Source: Meiothermus cerbereus DSM 11376 | GTDB lineage: Bacteria; Deinococcota; Deinococci; Deinococcales; Thermaceae | Direction: 5' to 3' | DNA length: 64,000 nt | Assembly: GCF_000620065.1 (NCBI RefSeq) | Contig: NZ_JHVI01000012.1 | Span: forward strand, 1 to 64,000 | In this document: positions 9,533-19,589 of the stretch, piece by piece | Numbering within the stretch: position 1 is the first letter of the stretch | Layout of the letters: each line of letters begins with the position of its first letter | The notes under the pieces: model-generated | Seen by the model: only the letters and a program-made list of their open reading frames with translations | What the model was told of the DNA's origin: nothing | Databases searched by the model: none | Program-made: the position numbers and the translations under genes

Positions 9533-10492
9533 TCAGGCGGAAGCCCGCCGAAGCCGATCCATAATTGCCCTTCCCAGGCCCACTTCGGGTATCGGCTCAG
9601 CATAGATGGCCTCCAGGCCCAGCCGGTCGAGCTGGTGCAGGGCCTCAAATAGGTGTGCGGCAGCTTCCAGCAGATTACCGGTAGGGGACAACACCTTGAC
9701 CACCTTGAACCCCTTGGGCACCTCGCGGAAGGCCAGGTAGCCCACCCGTTTACGCAGGGCCGACGGAACCTCTTCTGGCGCAGCTATGCGTATGGGTGTG
9801 CGGGGAGCATAGTGCTGGGGCAACTGGCCCGGAACCAGGGGCTTTTCGCTCGCCTCCACCTGCAGCGCCACCGTACCCAGCACCCGCTCCAGCTCTTCCA
9901 GCGGCACTGCCCCATGGCGCAGCAAGACCGGCTTTTCGGCCAGCAGCACAATGGTAGACTCCACCCCAAAAAGGGTGGATCCCCCGTCCAGAATCAGGTC
10001 TACCCGATGGCCCAGCATGCGCTCGACATGCTCGGCCCGGGTAGGGCTCAGGTAGCCAAAGGGGTTGGCACTCGGCGCAGCTATCGGCACCCCGGCCTTT
10101 CGAATTAGCGCCTGGGCCACCGGGTGAGCCGGCATCCGCACGGCCACTGTGGGTAGCCCTGCGGTAACGATGCCGGGCACCGCTTCCAACCTGGGCAGCA
10201 CCAGGGTAAGGGGGCCAGGCCAGAAACGCGCCATGAGCTTCTCGGCCACCGCCGGGACTTCTCGCACCACCTGCTGCAACATCTCTCGATCGGATATGTG
10301 AACGATGAGCGGGTCAAAGCTGGGGCGCTGTTTGGCCTCGAAGATTTTAGCCACAGCGGTCGCGTCTAAGGCGTTGGCCCCCAGCCCATAAACGGTCTCG
10401 GTAGGAAAGGCCACCAGCCCGCCGCTGCGAATAATCTGGGCGGCGCGCTCGAGGTTTGCGGGGGTGGGCGGTACAACCATAACAACCTGCAC
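9533..10492 (-). CDS. tsaC: L-threonylcarbamoyladenylate synthase (Sua5 form)
   Basis: 319 aa with the YrdC domain (about 1-200: GGLVAFPTETVYGLGANA, the KR/SxN motifs KQRPSFDPLIVHI and PIAAPSANPFG) and a C-terminal Sua5 domain joined by a linker with LPQHYAPRTP. The enzyme makes threonylcarbamoyl-AMP from Thr, bicarbonate and ATP for the universal t6A37 modification of ANN-decoding tRNAs. The two-domain length distinguishes Sua5 from single-domain TsaC. Two in-frame ATGs lie four residues apart at the start. Confidence 0.93.
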   Translation of the reverse strand: MQVVMVVPPTPANLERAAQIIRSGGLVAFPTETVYGLGANALDATAVAKIFEAKQRPSFDPLIVHISDREMLQQVVREVPAVAEKLMARFWPGPLTLVLPRLEAVPGIVTAGLPTVAVRMPAHPVAQALIRKAGVPIAAPSANPFGYLSPTRAEHVERMLGHRVDLILDGGSTLFGVESTIVLLAEKPVLLRHGAVPLEELERVLGTVALQVEASEKPLVPGQLPQHYAPRTPIRIAAPEEVPSALRKRVGYLAFREVPKGFKVVKVLSPTGNLLEAAAHLFEALHQLDRLGLEAIYAEPIPEVGLGRAIMDRLRRASA

Positions 10493-10632
10493 ATCATAGC
10501 AGAGCCGGTACAGCCCAACCCCATCTCATCGCGTTTCCACAATCGCTCCGCACGCACTGCGGCGTACTGGGTATTCGTGGGAACCGCTCGCAGACTGGGC
10601 GTTTACACACCGGCGGGCCGTGCCCCAAAAGG

Positions 10633-10638
10633 TAGACT
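10633..10638 (+). promoter_or_regulatory. -10 box of a leaderless ftsY transcript
   Basis: TAGACT ends 6 nt before the ftsY ATG, too close for a ribosome-binding site. This fits the TANNNT leaderless promoters of Deinococcus-Thermus. Confidence 0.5.
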
Positions 10639-10644
10639 GAGACT

Positions 10645-11559
10645 ATGAGCTGGCTACAACGCCTCAAAGAAGGCCTGAGCAAAACCCGCGATAACCTGGT
10701 CAAAGCCATCCCCTGGAACGAAAACCCCGAAGAGGTACTAGAGGAGCTCGAGTTTGCCCTGCTGGCTGCCGATGTGGGGGTCGAAGCCACCCGGGAAGTG
10801 CTGGAAGAAGTGCGCCAGTCGGGTAAAAAAGACCTGCGTGAAGCCCTCAAACAAGCCCTTACGGTAGAGCTCGAGCCCGATCGCTTCCGGGCCAAAATTC
10901 GCAAAGCTGGCTTCAACCCAAGCGCCAAAAAGTCCACCGTGGAGCCCGTCGGCAAGGTGATTCTGATGGTAGGGGTCAATGGGGTGGGCAAAACCACCAC
11001 CATTGCCAAACTGGGCCAGTACTACCGCTCAAAGGGCAAGAGCGTGATGTTTTGTGCGGGTGACACCTTCCGGGCCGCGGGGGGTGCTCAGCTCGGGCTG
11101 TGGGGTGAACGGCTGGGCATCCCGGTAATCCAGGGCCCCGAAGGCTCCGACCCCGCCGCGCTGGCCTTCGACGCCGCCTCGGCCCGCAAAGCCCGGGGGA
11201 TCGACCTGCTCCTGGTAGACACTGCCGGGCGGCTGCACACCAAGCACAACCTGATGGAAGAGCTGGCCAAGGTCAAGCGCTCCATCGCCAAGGCCGACCC
11301 TGGCGAGCCGGGCGAGGTCTGGCTGGTGCTGGATGCCGTCACTGGGCAGAATGGCCTCGAGCAGGCCAAAAAATTCAACGAAACCGTGGGCCTGACCGGG
11401 GTGATTGTGACCAAGCTCGACGGTACGGCCAAAGGGGGCATTCTGGTGCCCATCGTGCGCGAGCTGGGCGTGCCCATCAAGTTTATTGGGGTGGGCGAAA
11501 AAGCCGACGACCTTCAGCCGTTTGATGCAGGCGAGTTTGTCGAGGCCCTGTTAGAATAG
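10645..11559 (+). CDS. ftsY: Signal recognition particle receptor FtsY
   Basis: 304 aa with the SRP-GTPase layout: N domain (1-95, four-helix), then G domain with GVNGVGKTTTIAKLG (G1), DTFRAAGGAQL, DTAGRLHTKHNLMEEL (G3), TKLDGTAKGG (G4) and the closing GVGEKADDLQPF. It docks SRP-ribosome complexes at the membrane for cotranslational insertion. The short N-terminal region without a long acidic A domain is usual for Thermus-like FtsY. Probably a leaderless transcript. Confidence 0.96.
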   Translation: MSWLQRLKEGLSKTRDNLVKAIPWNENPEEVLEELEFALLAADVGVEATREVLEEVRQSGKKDLREALKQALTVELEPDRFRAKIRKAGFNPSAKKSTVEPVGKVILMVGVNGVGKTTTIAKLGQYYRSKGKSVMFCAGDTFRAAGGAQLGLWGERLGIPVIQGPEGSDPAALAFDAASARKARGIDLLLVDTAGRLHTKHNLMEELAKVKRSIAKADPGEPGEVWLVLDAVTGQNGLEQAKKFNETVGLTGVIVTKLDGTAKGGILVPIVRELGVPIKFIGVGEKADDLQPFDAGEFVEALLE

Positions 11560-11568
11560 AGAGGAACC

Positions 11569-12108
11569 ATGAGTTGGCAAGATAAGGCTAAAACTAACCC
11601 TGGGCAACGCACCTTGGCCAAATCGGATTGGCCGTTGTTCGAGTGCCTCATCAACCAGGATTGGCAAGACCCTACGTCTTTATGCCAAATTCTGGTGGCT
11701 CGGAAATCCGCGCAAGGCGAGATCGCCTTTAGCTTTTTTTTGGTAGATCTGGCCTGTCTTGGAGTAAAAAACGCGGGCTATGGGCGTGGGGCTTGGCAAT
11801 ACGAACAGATCAAAGAAGCGATGGTTTCGACCCAAGACATGGTTCCTTGTTCGCTCGACCTGGCCGCAAAAGTGCTTTCCGAGGCCATCTTGTATGCAAA
11901 GCGCTGGGGTTTTGAACCCCACAAAGATTACGCTAAAGCCAAGGCGTTGCTCAAAGGAGCCAACCCCATAGACACACCCATCCCAACCGGTGGCCCCACT
12001 GGCAAACCGTTTTATGTGGCTGGGCCCTACGATAACATCAAGCTCATCATCGCTACGCTCAACCGTACCGCCGGAGAGGGCAACTACGACTTCCTACTCC
12101 ATCTGTAA
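11569..12108 (+). CDS. Hypothetical protein, SEC-C/YecA-associated-like motifs
   Basis: 179 aa, no confident family. Two segments recall a domain often found with SEC-C/YecA proteins and plasmid genes: FFLVDLACLGVKNAGYG and the later pattern AILYAKRWGFEPHKDYAKAK. No SEC-C zinc motif is present. Codon usage is less GC-rich at third positions than in flanking genes (runs such as tttagcttttttttg), suggesting a transferred gene. It follows ftsY by 9 bp with GAGAGGAACC as ribosome-binding site, and its 3' end adjoins an acetyltransferase frame that has no start of its own. Confidence 0.65.
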   Translation: MSWQDKAKTNPGQRTLAKSDWPLFECLINQDWQDPTSLCQILVARKSAQGEIAFSFFLVDLACLGVKNAGYGRGAWQYEQIKEAMVSTQDMVPCSLDLAAKVLSEAILYAKRWGFEPHKDYAKAKALLKGANPIDTPIPTGGPTGKPFYVAGPYDNIKLIIATLNRTAGEGNYDFLLHL

Positions 12109-12733
12109 TCTTTATTTACCCCTGGCCTCGCGACAGCATTCCGGCGAGGTAGCGGGTATTCCCTATCTGCTCCAGCCCAACTTTCCTCTGCTTCTTGCCA
12201 ACACCGCCTTTGGCTACGCCAAGGCCGCCCAAAAGGAGCTCGAGGCCCGTTTTCGGGCTATCCAAGCCCCACCGGCATTTACCATGCTCGAGGGCGACCT
12301 TCCCTCAGCGTTACTGGCCGCGGGCTACCGGGCGTCGGCCACATTCGAGCTGTGCCAGTCTGAACCCAGCCACCGGGCTTTCTGGACCGAGCAAGTGCCT
12401 TGGTCGGAAGCCTGGTCCATCGCGCGCATCCTAACCGAGGCCTACCAGGTTCCTCAGTGGCGCTTTCCTGTTTCTCAGCGGATAGGCAAGCTGCTACAAG
12501 ACCCCGACAGCCAGGCCTTTGTGGCCTATCTGTATGGCGAGGCGGTGGGGGCCATTCTCGTTTACCAGGGCATCGGTCTTCTGGCGGGGGTGGTGCCCAA
12601 ACGACTGGGCCACGGGGTAGGAGCCGCCCTGATAGGCCGCATTGACCCAAGGCCCTTCTTGCGTCCGGCAGGAACCGAAGCCGAATTTCCGGGTCAAGTC
12701 CTAAACCGCTTCATACGCTACAGCTTAGAATAA
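11990..12733 (+). CDS. GNAT-like N-acetyltransferase, N-terminus apparently lost
   Basis: Only the part from about 12110 looks like protein. It ends with a GNAT acetyl-CoA region, AFVAYLYGEAVGAILVY then GVVPKRLGHGVGAALIG, the latter matching the R/QxxGxG/A motif. No ATG, GTG or TTG exists in frame between 12110 and 12283. The only upstream ATG (11990) lies inside the preceding gene and encodes low-complexity, unlikely sequence. Either the protein starts there or at a non-standard codon, or this is a pseudogene truncated when the 11569 gene was inserted. dsbB follows 5 bp later. Confidence 0.5.
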   Translation: MAPLANRFMWLGPTITSSSSSLRSTVPPERATTTSYSICNLYLPLASRQHSGEVAGIPYLLQPNFPLLLANTAFGYAKAAQKELEARFRAIQAPPAFTMLEGDLPSALLAAGYRASATFELCQSEPSHRAFWTEQVPWSEAWSIARILTEAYQVPQWRFPVSQRIGKLLQDPDSQAFVAYLYGEAVGAILVYQGIGLLAGVVPKRLGHGVGAALIGRIDPRPFLRPAGTEAEFPGQVLNRFIRYSLE

Positions 12734-12738
12734 GCCCA

Positions 12739-13164
12739 ATGCAGAAATCGTCTTCTTCCACGTTTGATCGCAACGCCTTGCTGCTGGCTTTTGCCTGGCT
12801 GGTAGCGCTGGTCGCCACCCTCGGTAGCCTGTACTACTCGGAGGTGCGCAACTTCATCCCCTGCACCCTGTGCTGGTACCAGCGCATCGCCATGTATCCC
12901 CTGGTGTTCATCCTGGGCATCGCTACCTGGCGCAACGACGCCCAAATCCGGCCCTATGCCCTCACCCTGTCGCTTTTAGGGCTGTTTTGGAGCAGTTACC
13001 ACCTTTTGGAGCTGTGGGTGCCCGGCCTGGCCCCCAATGTCTGCAAAGGCCCCATTCCCTGCAACGTGGAATACATCCCCAGCTTCCCCATTCCGCTGCA
13101 GGCCGCAATCGCTTTCTTGCTCATCTCGGTAGCCCTGTTTTTGGTACGCCCGCCCCGGCGGTAG
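12739..13164 (+). CDS. dsbB: DsbB/BdbC-type disulfide oxidoreductase
   Basis: 141 aa with four membrane helices. CTLC (Cys42 and Cys45) sits after the first helix, in IPCTLCWYQRIAMYPL, the family hallmark, and a second Cys pair (VCKGPIPC) lies in the second external loop. Such proteins pass electrons from a DsbA-like thioredoxin to quinone, driving disulfide formation outside the membrane. The small size and loop spacing fit BdbC/DsbB of the DsbB superfamily. No dsbA partner is adjacent. It is very close to the preceding acetyltransferase frame, so co-transcription is likely. Confidence 0.9.
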   Translation: MQKSSSSTFDRNALLLAFAWLVALVATLGSLYYSEVRNFIPCTLCWYQRIAMYPLVFILGIATWRNDAQIRPYALTLSLLGLFWSSYHLLELWVPGLAPNVCKGPIPCNVEYIPSFPIPLQAAIAFLLISVALFLVRPPRR

Positions 13165-13170
13165 TAGCGG

Positions 13171-13630
13171 CTAGGCCCTTTTGCGTACCCAGTGGGGAAC
13201 CCCTAGGGTGCAAAACAGGGCCACGCCAAAGGGCAAGGTCAGGGTTAGTGCCAGGAAGGGGTCAAATAGCCCCAGCAGCGCACCTGCGCCCATTAGAACC
13301 AGCACGGCAAAGGCAAAAGCCCGGTGTCCTTTAAGCTCCAGGCGCTGGAACAGGTTTCCTCGAGCCTCCGTAGGGTTCTGGCCCATGGCTTTGCTCAGGC
13401 CCAGCATGGCATACCAGGCCAAGAGCAGCATGACCGAAATCACCAGCAAGGCATCGCGCCAGGAGCCCACCGTCTGCACCAGCAGCACATACACCGCCTG
13501 GGTGGCCGCAGTACAGGCCAGGTTGATGCGGCTTTGCAAGCGGTTCTGGGCCTGGCTCAGGCTTACCTCTACCGAGACCACCAGGGCTAAGGCCCAGGCC
13601 CCCACCGCGAAGACCAGCGCCAGCAGCAGG

Positions 13631-13641
<11 letters not shown>
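13171..13641 (-). CDS. Four-TM hypothetical membrane protein
   Basis: 156 aa with about four hydrophobic helices (LLLALVFAVGAWALALVV, ALLVISVMLLLAWYAML, AFAFAVLVLMGAGALLGL, FLALTLTLPFGVALFCTL) and a basic C-terminus (VPHWVRKRA). I recognise no family. It overlaps the end of the upstream D-2-hydroxyacid dehydrogenase gene by 11 bp on the same strand, so the two are probably translationally coupled. It converges with dsbB, leaving only 6 bp between the stops. Confidence 0.65.
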
Positions 13642-15672
<2,031 letters not shown>

Positions 15673-15673
<1 letters not shown>

Positions 15674-15702
15674 AAAACCCCCCGATTAGCGGGGGGCTTC
15701 TT
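15673..15702 (+). terminator. Rho-independent terminator of the IPP isomerase gene
   Basis: An A-run, CCCCCC (15678-15683), a 7-nt loop, GGGGGG (15691-15696), then CTTCTT. A compact G/C stem immediately after the stop codon. Confidence 0.75.
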
Positions 15703-15708
15703 GGATTT

Positions 15709-15785
<77 letters not shown>

Positions 15786-15846
15786 ATGGCGGCTGCATGT
15801 GACAGCTTTTACATATTAGCCGGAAAAGCCCGTTTGGTCAAGATGC

Positions 15847-15903
15847 CCCCTGCCCTCAGGGGAATGCCTTCCACCGGTGGCTAGATGGGCAGTGGAAGAG
15901 GCA
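15847..15903 (+). promoter_or_regulatory. Two adjacent hairpins in the moeA leader region
   Basis: CCCCTG (15847-15852) pairs with CAGGGG (15857-15862) across a CCCT loop. TGCCTTCCAC (15865-15874) then pairs with GTGGAAGAGGCA (15892-15903) with a single bulge. They lie 90-145 nt before moeA. They could be a structured leader, or the upstream side of the divergent tRNA. They do not match the Moco-riboswitch pattern as I remember it. Confidence 0.35.
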
Positions 15904-15992
15904 AGCAGTCAACCATAGACCTCGCGTTGGGGTAAAGCAAAACGAATATCTTCCTGCCTTTTGGTTAACCCCGACTGGGTAGGATAAGGGGT

Positions 15993-17210
15993 ATGAAGCA
16001 GAACCTGACGGTCGAAGATGCTCTGGAAATCGTATTACAGGGGGCCAGACCCCTACAGCACATTGAACACCTGCCGCTGGCAGCAAGCTATGGTGCAGTT
16101 TTGGGTGAAGACCTGCGCTCCAGGGTCAACCACCCCTCGGCCAACGATACCGCCGTAGACGGTTATGCCTGCCTCGAGGCCGACACACGAAGTGCCTCCC
16201 TGGGCAACCCGGTTCGGCTTAGGGTAATCGGGCAATCCCCCGCAGGCAAGCCTTTTGCCGGGAAAATTGGGCCTGGCGAGGCTGTGCAGGTATTTACCGG
16301 AGCCCCCATCCCAAAAGGGGCCAATGCGGTGATTCGGGTGGAGGATACCCTGCGCGAGGGCGATTTTGTCTGGCTGATGAAGCCCGCCTCGGCAGCGGAC
16401 ATTCGCCACCAGGGCGATGATCTGGTAGAGGGGCAGACCTACCTGCACAAAGGCGACCTGCTCACGCCAGGGCGGGTGGGGCTGGCCGCTGCCATGGGCT
16501 ACGCCACCGTGCCGGTGGTGCGGCGGCCTCGAGTAGGCATTTTGGCTACCGGAGACGAGGTGGTCGAGCCAGGAGAACCCCTGCCTTATGGAGGGGTTTA
16601 TAACTCCAACAGCTACTCTGTGGCAGGTCTGGTGGTTGAGGCGGGGGGCGAGCCCATCATTTTACCCAGGGTCTCGGATAGTGTGGAGGGCCTGCGCACT
16701 CAGCTCCAGCGGGCCGGGAGGCTCGACCTGCTCCTTACTACCGGTGGGGTTTCGATGGGGGAATACGACATCGTGCGGCGGATGCTCGAGCTCGAGGGCG
16801 AAATTCACTTCTGGAAGGTTAAAATACAGCCCGGCGGCCCCCTCTTGTTTGCAACCTGGAACGAACTACCCCTGATGGGCCTACCTGGCAACCCCGTATC
16901 GGCCATGGTAACGTTTTTACTTTTTGGGCGGCCTTTTCTTTTCAGGCTATTGGGGCGCACCGACCCCCCCCTCAGCCGGGTCAGGGCCGTGGCCGATACC
17001 CCTTTCGAGGCCAACCCCACCCGCCGGGCCTACCGCCGGGCGGTACTGCGCTGGGTCGAGGACCGTTACCACGTAAGCAGCACCGGTAGCCAGTCCAGTG
17101 CAGTGCTCCATTCGATGGCGCTGGGTAACGCGCTGGTGGTACTCGAGGCCGGGCTTTCGGCCAAGCAGGGTCAGATGGTCGAGGTGATTCCCTTTCCAGG
17201 AGCGCTTTAG
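15993..17210 (+). CDS. moeA: Molybdopterin molybdenumtransferase MoeA
   Basis: 405 aa with the MoeA domains: N-terminal linker domain with NDTAVDGYAC, a domain with VQVFTGAPIPKGANAVIRVED, the MogA-like catalytic domain (VGILATGDEVVEPGE, YNSNSYSVAGLV, LLTTGGVSMGEYDIV, MGLPGNPVSAMVTF) and C-terminal domain IV. It inserts molybdate into adenylylated molybdopterin. The cofactor would be needed by the PsrA-type enzyme encoded 15 kb away. Single gene with Shine-Dalgarno AGGATAAGGGG close to the ATG. Confidence 0.95.
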   Translation: MKQNLTVEDALEIVLQGARPLQHIEHLPLAASYGAVLGEDLRSRVNHPSANDTAVDGYACLEADTRSASLGNPVRLRVIGQSPAGKPFAGKIGPGEAVQVFTGAPIPKGANAVIRVEDTLREGDFVWLMKPASAADIRHQGDDLVEGQTYLHKGDLLTPGRVGLAAAMGYATVPVVRRPRVGILATGDEVVEPGEPLPYGGVYNSNSYSVAGLVVEAGGEPIILPRVSDSVEGLRTQLQRAGRLDLLLTTGGVSMGEYDIVRRMLELEGEIHFWKVKIQPGGPLLFATWNELPLMGLPGNPVSAMVTFLLFGRPFLFRLLGRTDPPLSRVRAVADTPFEANPTRRAYRRAVLRWVEDRYHVSSTGSQSSAVLHSMALGNALVVLEAGLSAKQGQMVEVIPFPGAL

Positions 17211-17508
17211 GGCCTGGCGGCCTCGAGCGCCCGCAAGCGGTGCCAGAGCTCCCAGCGGCCAGTCCGCAGTAAACTTGCACCGCTTGACAAAACCTGCTCC
17301 ATCCGCCACACTGCAAGGGTTGCGCTTACTTTCCGCAGGGTGCGGCCAAGCGCATGGTTCACCAAAGCCGTACATCCTACACCTCCGTACAGTCTGGACA
17401 TTCGGTTCTTTCTGGGATGAGCGGCTCGAACCCTATGGGGTTGGATTCGCCCAAGCGCTTTGCGCCCCGGTGGCTTTTCAGCCCACACCCAAAAAGGACG
17501 TTTGAGAT
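17211..17508. other. Intergenic region before the DEAD-box helicase gene
   Basis: 298 bp without a convincing gene. A TTGACA at 17284-17289 has a weak CACACT 17 bp downstream. If used, it would give the helicase a leader of roughly 190 nt, as seen for many cold-induced DEAD-box genes. This is speculative; no strong hairpin was seen. Confidence 0.3.
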
Positions 17509-19188
17509 ATGGAATTTTCAGCATTTCCGTTAAGGCCTGAGGTAGCTCAGGCCATCCAGGCTAAAGGTTTCTCCACCGCCACCCCCATCCAGGCTGCGGC
17601 CATCCCGCTGGCCCTCAAGGGCAAAGACGTGCTGGGCCAGGCCCGCACCGGCACCGGCAAGACCCTGGCTTTTGGCATTCCCATCGCCAACCGCCTGGAT
17701 GCTGCCCGCGAGCGCGGGCGTCCCCCCAGGGCCTTTGTGCTTACCCCCACCCGCGAGCTGGCCCTGCAAGTAGCCAGGGAGCTCGAGTGGCTGGCGCCCC
17801 ACCTCAACATTACCCCCATCTACGGGGGCACCGGCTACGGCAAGCAGGCCGAAGCCCTCAAGCGCGGCACCGACGTGGTAGTAGCCACCCCAGGCCGGGC
17901 CATTGACTACCTCGAGCAGCGCGTGCTCGACCTTTCCAAGGTAGAAATCGTAGTGCTCGACGAGGCCGACGAGATGCTCTCGATGGGCTTTGAAGAAGCC
18001 GTCGAACAGCTGCTGGAGGCCACCCCGCCCACCCGTCAGACGCTGTTGTTCTCGGCCACCCTGCCCACCTGGGCGCGCCGCCTCTCGGAGCGCTACCAAA
18101 AGGCCGCCATTCACATCAACGTAATCAAGGACGAAGCCATCTCCTACGAGGAAGTAGCGATTCAGGCACCCATTCAAAACCGGATTGCGGTGCTGTCAGA
18201 TCTGCTCTTTGCCTACGCCCCCGAGCGCACCATTGTCTTTACCAGCACCAAGGCCGAGTGCAACGACCTGGCCCTGGGCCTGGAGAGCCGCGCCCACAGC
18301 GCAGCGCCCATCCATGGCGACATGGGCCAGATTGACCGGGAGCGCGTGATGGAGCGCTTCCGCAGCGGAGCCGTGAGTGTGCTGGTAGCGACTGATGTAG
18401 CCGCCCGCGGGCTGGACATCCCCGAGGTAGACCTGGTGGTGCACTACCGCCTGCCCGACCAAAACGAATCGTACCTGCACCGCTCAGGCCGCACCGGACG
18501 GGCGGGGCGCTCGGGCAAGGTGGTGATTCTGTACGGCCCCCGCGAAAAGCGTGAACTCGAGAACCTCGAGCGCGAGGTCAAACGCAGCTTCAAGCGGGTT
18601 AACCCGCCCACCCCTGAAGAGGTCATGTCGGCCAAGTGGGCTGTGCTGGCCCGCCGCATCGCCAAACAGCCCGAGGCCGACAAAAAGCTCTGGCGTGAGC
18701 AGGCCGAGCGCCTGATCGCCGAAGGCGGCGTGGATGCCGTAGCCGGGATGCTGGCCCTGATTCTGGGCGGAGCCCCCACCCCCAAAAGCCTGATTACCGG
18801 CGAAGAGAACTGGGTTACGGTGAAGCTGTCGGGTTCCCGCCTCAGCGTGAACCGAGCCGTAGCGGTTCTGAAGGGCGCTGGAGCAAGCGAAATTGGTCGC
18901 GTCCGCCTCGAGGGCGAGATAGCAGCATACGTCGATATCCGCCCTGAAGACCTGGGCAAACTCGATCACTCGGCCCTGCGCGACCTGCGCCTGAGCAAAG
19001 CCAGTGAGGTTCCAGCCGAGGCCCGCCAGTCCGAGCGCCAGGGACAGGGCTTTGGCCGCAGTCAGGGTAAGCGTCAGGGTCAGGGGCGCCGCGAAGGCAG
19101 TGGTCAGCGCCACAGCCAGGGTGAGCGCCCTTTTGAAGGCCCTGAAGAGCGCCGTGAGGGCGAACGCAAGCGGGTGGTATACCGATAA
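17509..19188 (+). CDS. hera: DEAD-box RNA helicase, Hera-like
   Basis: 559 aa. The Q motif and core are complete: GFSTATPIQAAAIP, ARTGTGKT (motif I), PTRELALQ (Ia), VVATPGRAIDYL (Ib), LDEADEML (II), FSATLP (III), HGDMGQ (IV), ATDVAARGLDIP (V) and HRSGRTGRAGR (VI). A dimerisation segment follows, then an RRM-like RNA-binding domain (about 420-500) and a basic Q/R/G-rich tail. This layout matches Thermus Hera, which remodels structured RNA, probably 23S rRNA or RNase P RNA. The tail (RQSERQGQG onward) is longer than I recall for Thermus. Confidence 0.92.
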   Translation: MEFSAFPLRPEVAQAIQAKGFSTATPIQAAAIPLALKGKDVLGQARTGTGKTLAFGIPIANRLDAARERGRPPRAFVLTPTRELALQVARELEWLAPHLNITPIYGGTGYGKQAEALKRGTDVVVATPGRAIDYLEQRVLDLSKVEIVVLDEADEMLSMGFEEAVEQLLEATPPTRQTLLFSATLPTWARRLSERYQKAAIHINVIKDEAISYEEVAIQAPIQNRIAVLSDLLFAYAPERTIVFTSTKAECNDLALGLESRAHSAAPIHGDMGQIDRERVMERFRSGAVSVLVATDVAARGLDIPEVDLVVHYRLPDQNESYLHRSGRTGRAGRSGKVVILYGPREKRELENLEREVKRSFKRVNPPTPEEVMSAKWAVLARRIAKQPEADKKLWREQAERLIAEGGVDAVAGMLALILGGAPTPKSLITGEENWVTVKLSGSRLSVNRAVAVLKGAGASEIGRVRLEGEIAAYVDIRPEDLGKLDHSALRDLRLSKASEVPAEARQSERQGQGFGRSQGKRQGQGRREGSGQRHSQGERPFEGPEERREGERKRVVYR

Positions 19189-19203
19189 ACGACGTAAAAA
19201 CCC

Positions 19204-19229
19204 AAAGCCCCCTTGAGCGAGGGGGCTTT
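19204..19229. terminator. Bidirectional terminator between hera and a convergent gene
   Basis: AAAGCCCCC (19204-19212) pairs perfectly with GGGGGCTTT (19221-19229) over an 8-nt loop. A/T runs on both sides allow it to serve the convergent genes on each strand. Confidence 0.8.
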
Positions 19230-19233
19230 GGCG

Positions 19234-19539
19234 TCAGGCTGGCAGGCGGGGACGGCGTTTGCGCGTCAGTAGCCAGATTCCAGCCACCAGCAGCAACAAA
19301 GGCAGCCCCCATTGCAGCAAGAAACCCAGCAAGCCCGCCGCCACGCCCAGGGCGCTGCCCACCACCCACAGCACCAGGCCCAGCACCAGCAATACCAGCA
19401 GCAGCGGGAACAGCATCACGCCCAGCACGGCCAGCAGCGGCAGGGCCACAATCGCCAGCACCACCCCCAATAGCGGCCCCAGCAAACCCGTGACCAGCAG
19501 GACGGCCAGAATTACCAGCAACCACCCGAGCAGTTCCAT
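19234..19539 (-). CDS. Small, very hydrophobic membrane protein
   Basis: 101 aa composed almost entirely of Leu/Val/Gly/Ala membrane helices (about three), ending in a basic LLTRKRRPRLPA. I recognise no family. The open frame extends upstream to 19677, but that part lies inside tctA and is not hydrophobic. The ATG at 19539 follows GAGG closely and starts directly with MELLGWLLVIL. It is 50 bp downstream of tctA on the same strand. Confidence 0.6.
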   Translation of the reverse strand: MELLGWLLVILAVLLVTGLLGPLLGVVLAIVALPLLAVLGVMLFPLLLVLLVLGLVLWVVGSALGVAAGLLGFLLQWGLPLLLLVAGIWLLTRKRRPRLPA

Positions 19540-19589
19540 GCCTCGAGGGTAGCGCACCTGGGGGTGGGGGTCGTAAGCCCCCTTACACT

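Noticed and set aside
15786-15992. Moco riboswitch upstream of moeA
   Set aside because: Hairpins are present but conserved Moco-motif segments as I remember them are not visible, so only a generic leader structure is recorded.
17207-17524. 105-codon minus-strand frame upstream of the helicase
   Set aside because: No ribosome-binding site, no recognisable domain, and it overlaps the helicase start and the moeA end.
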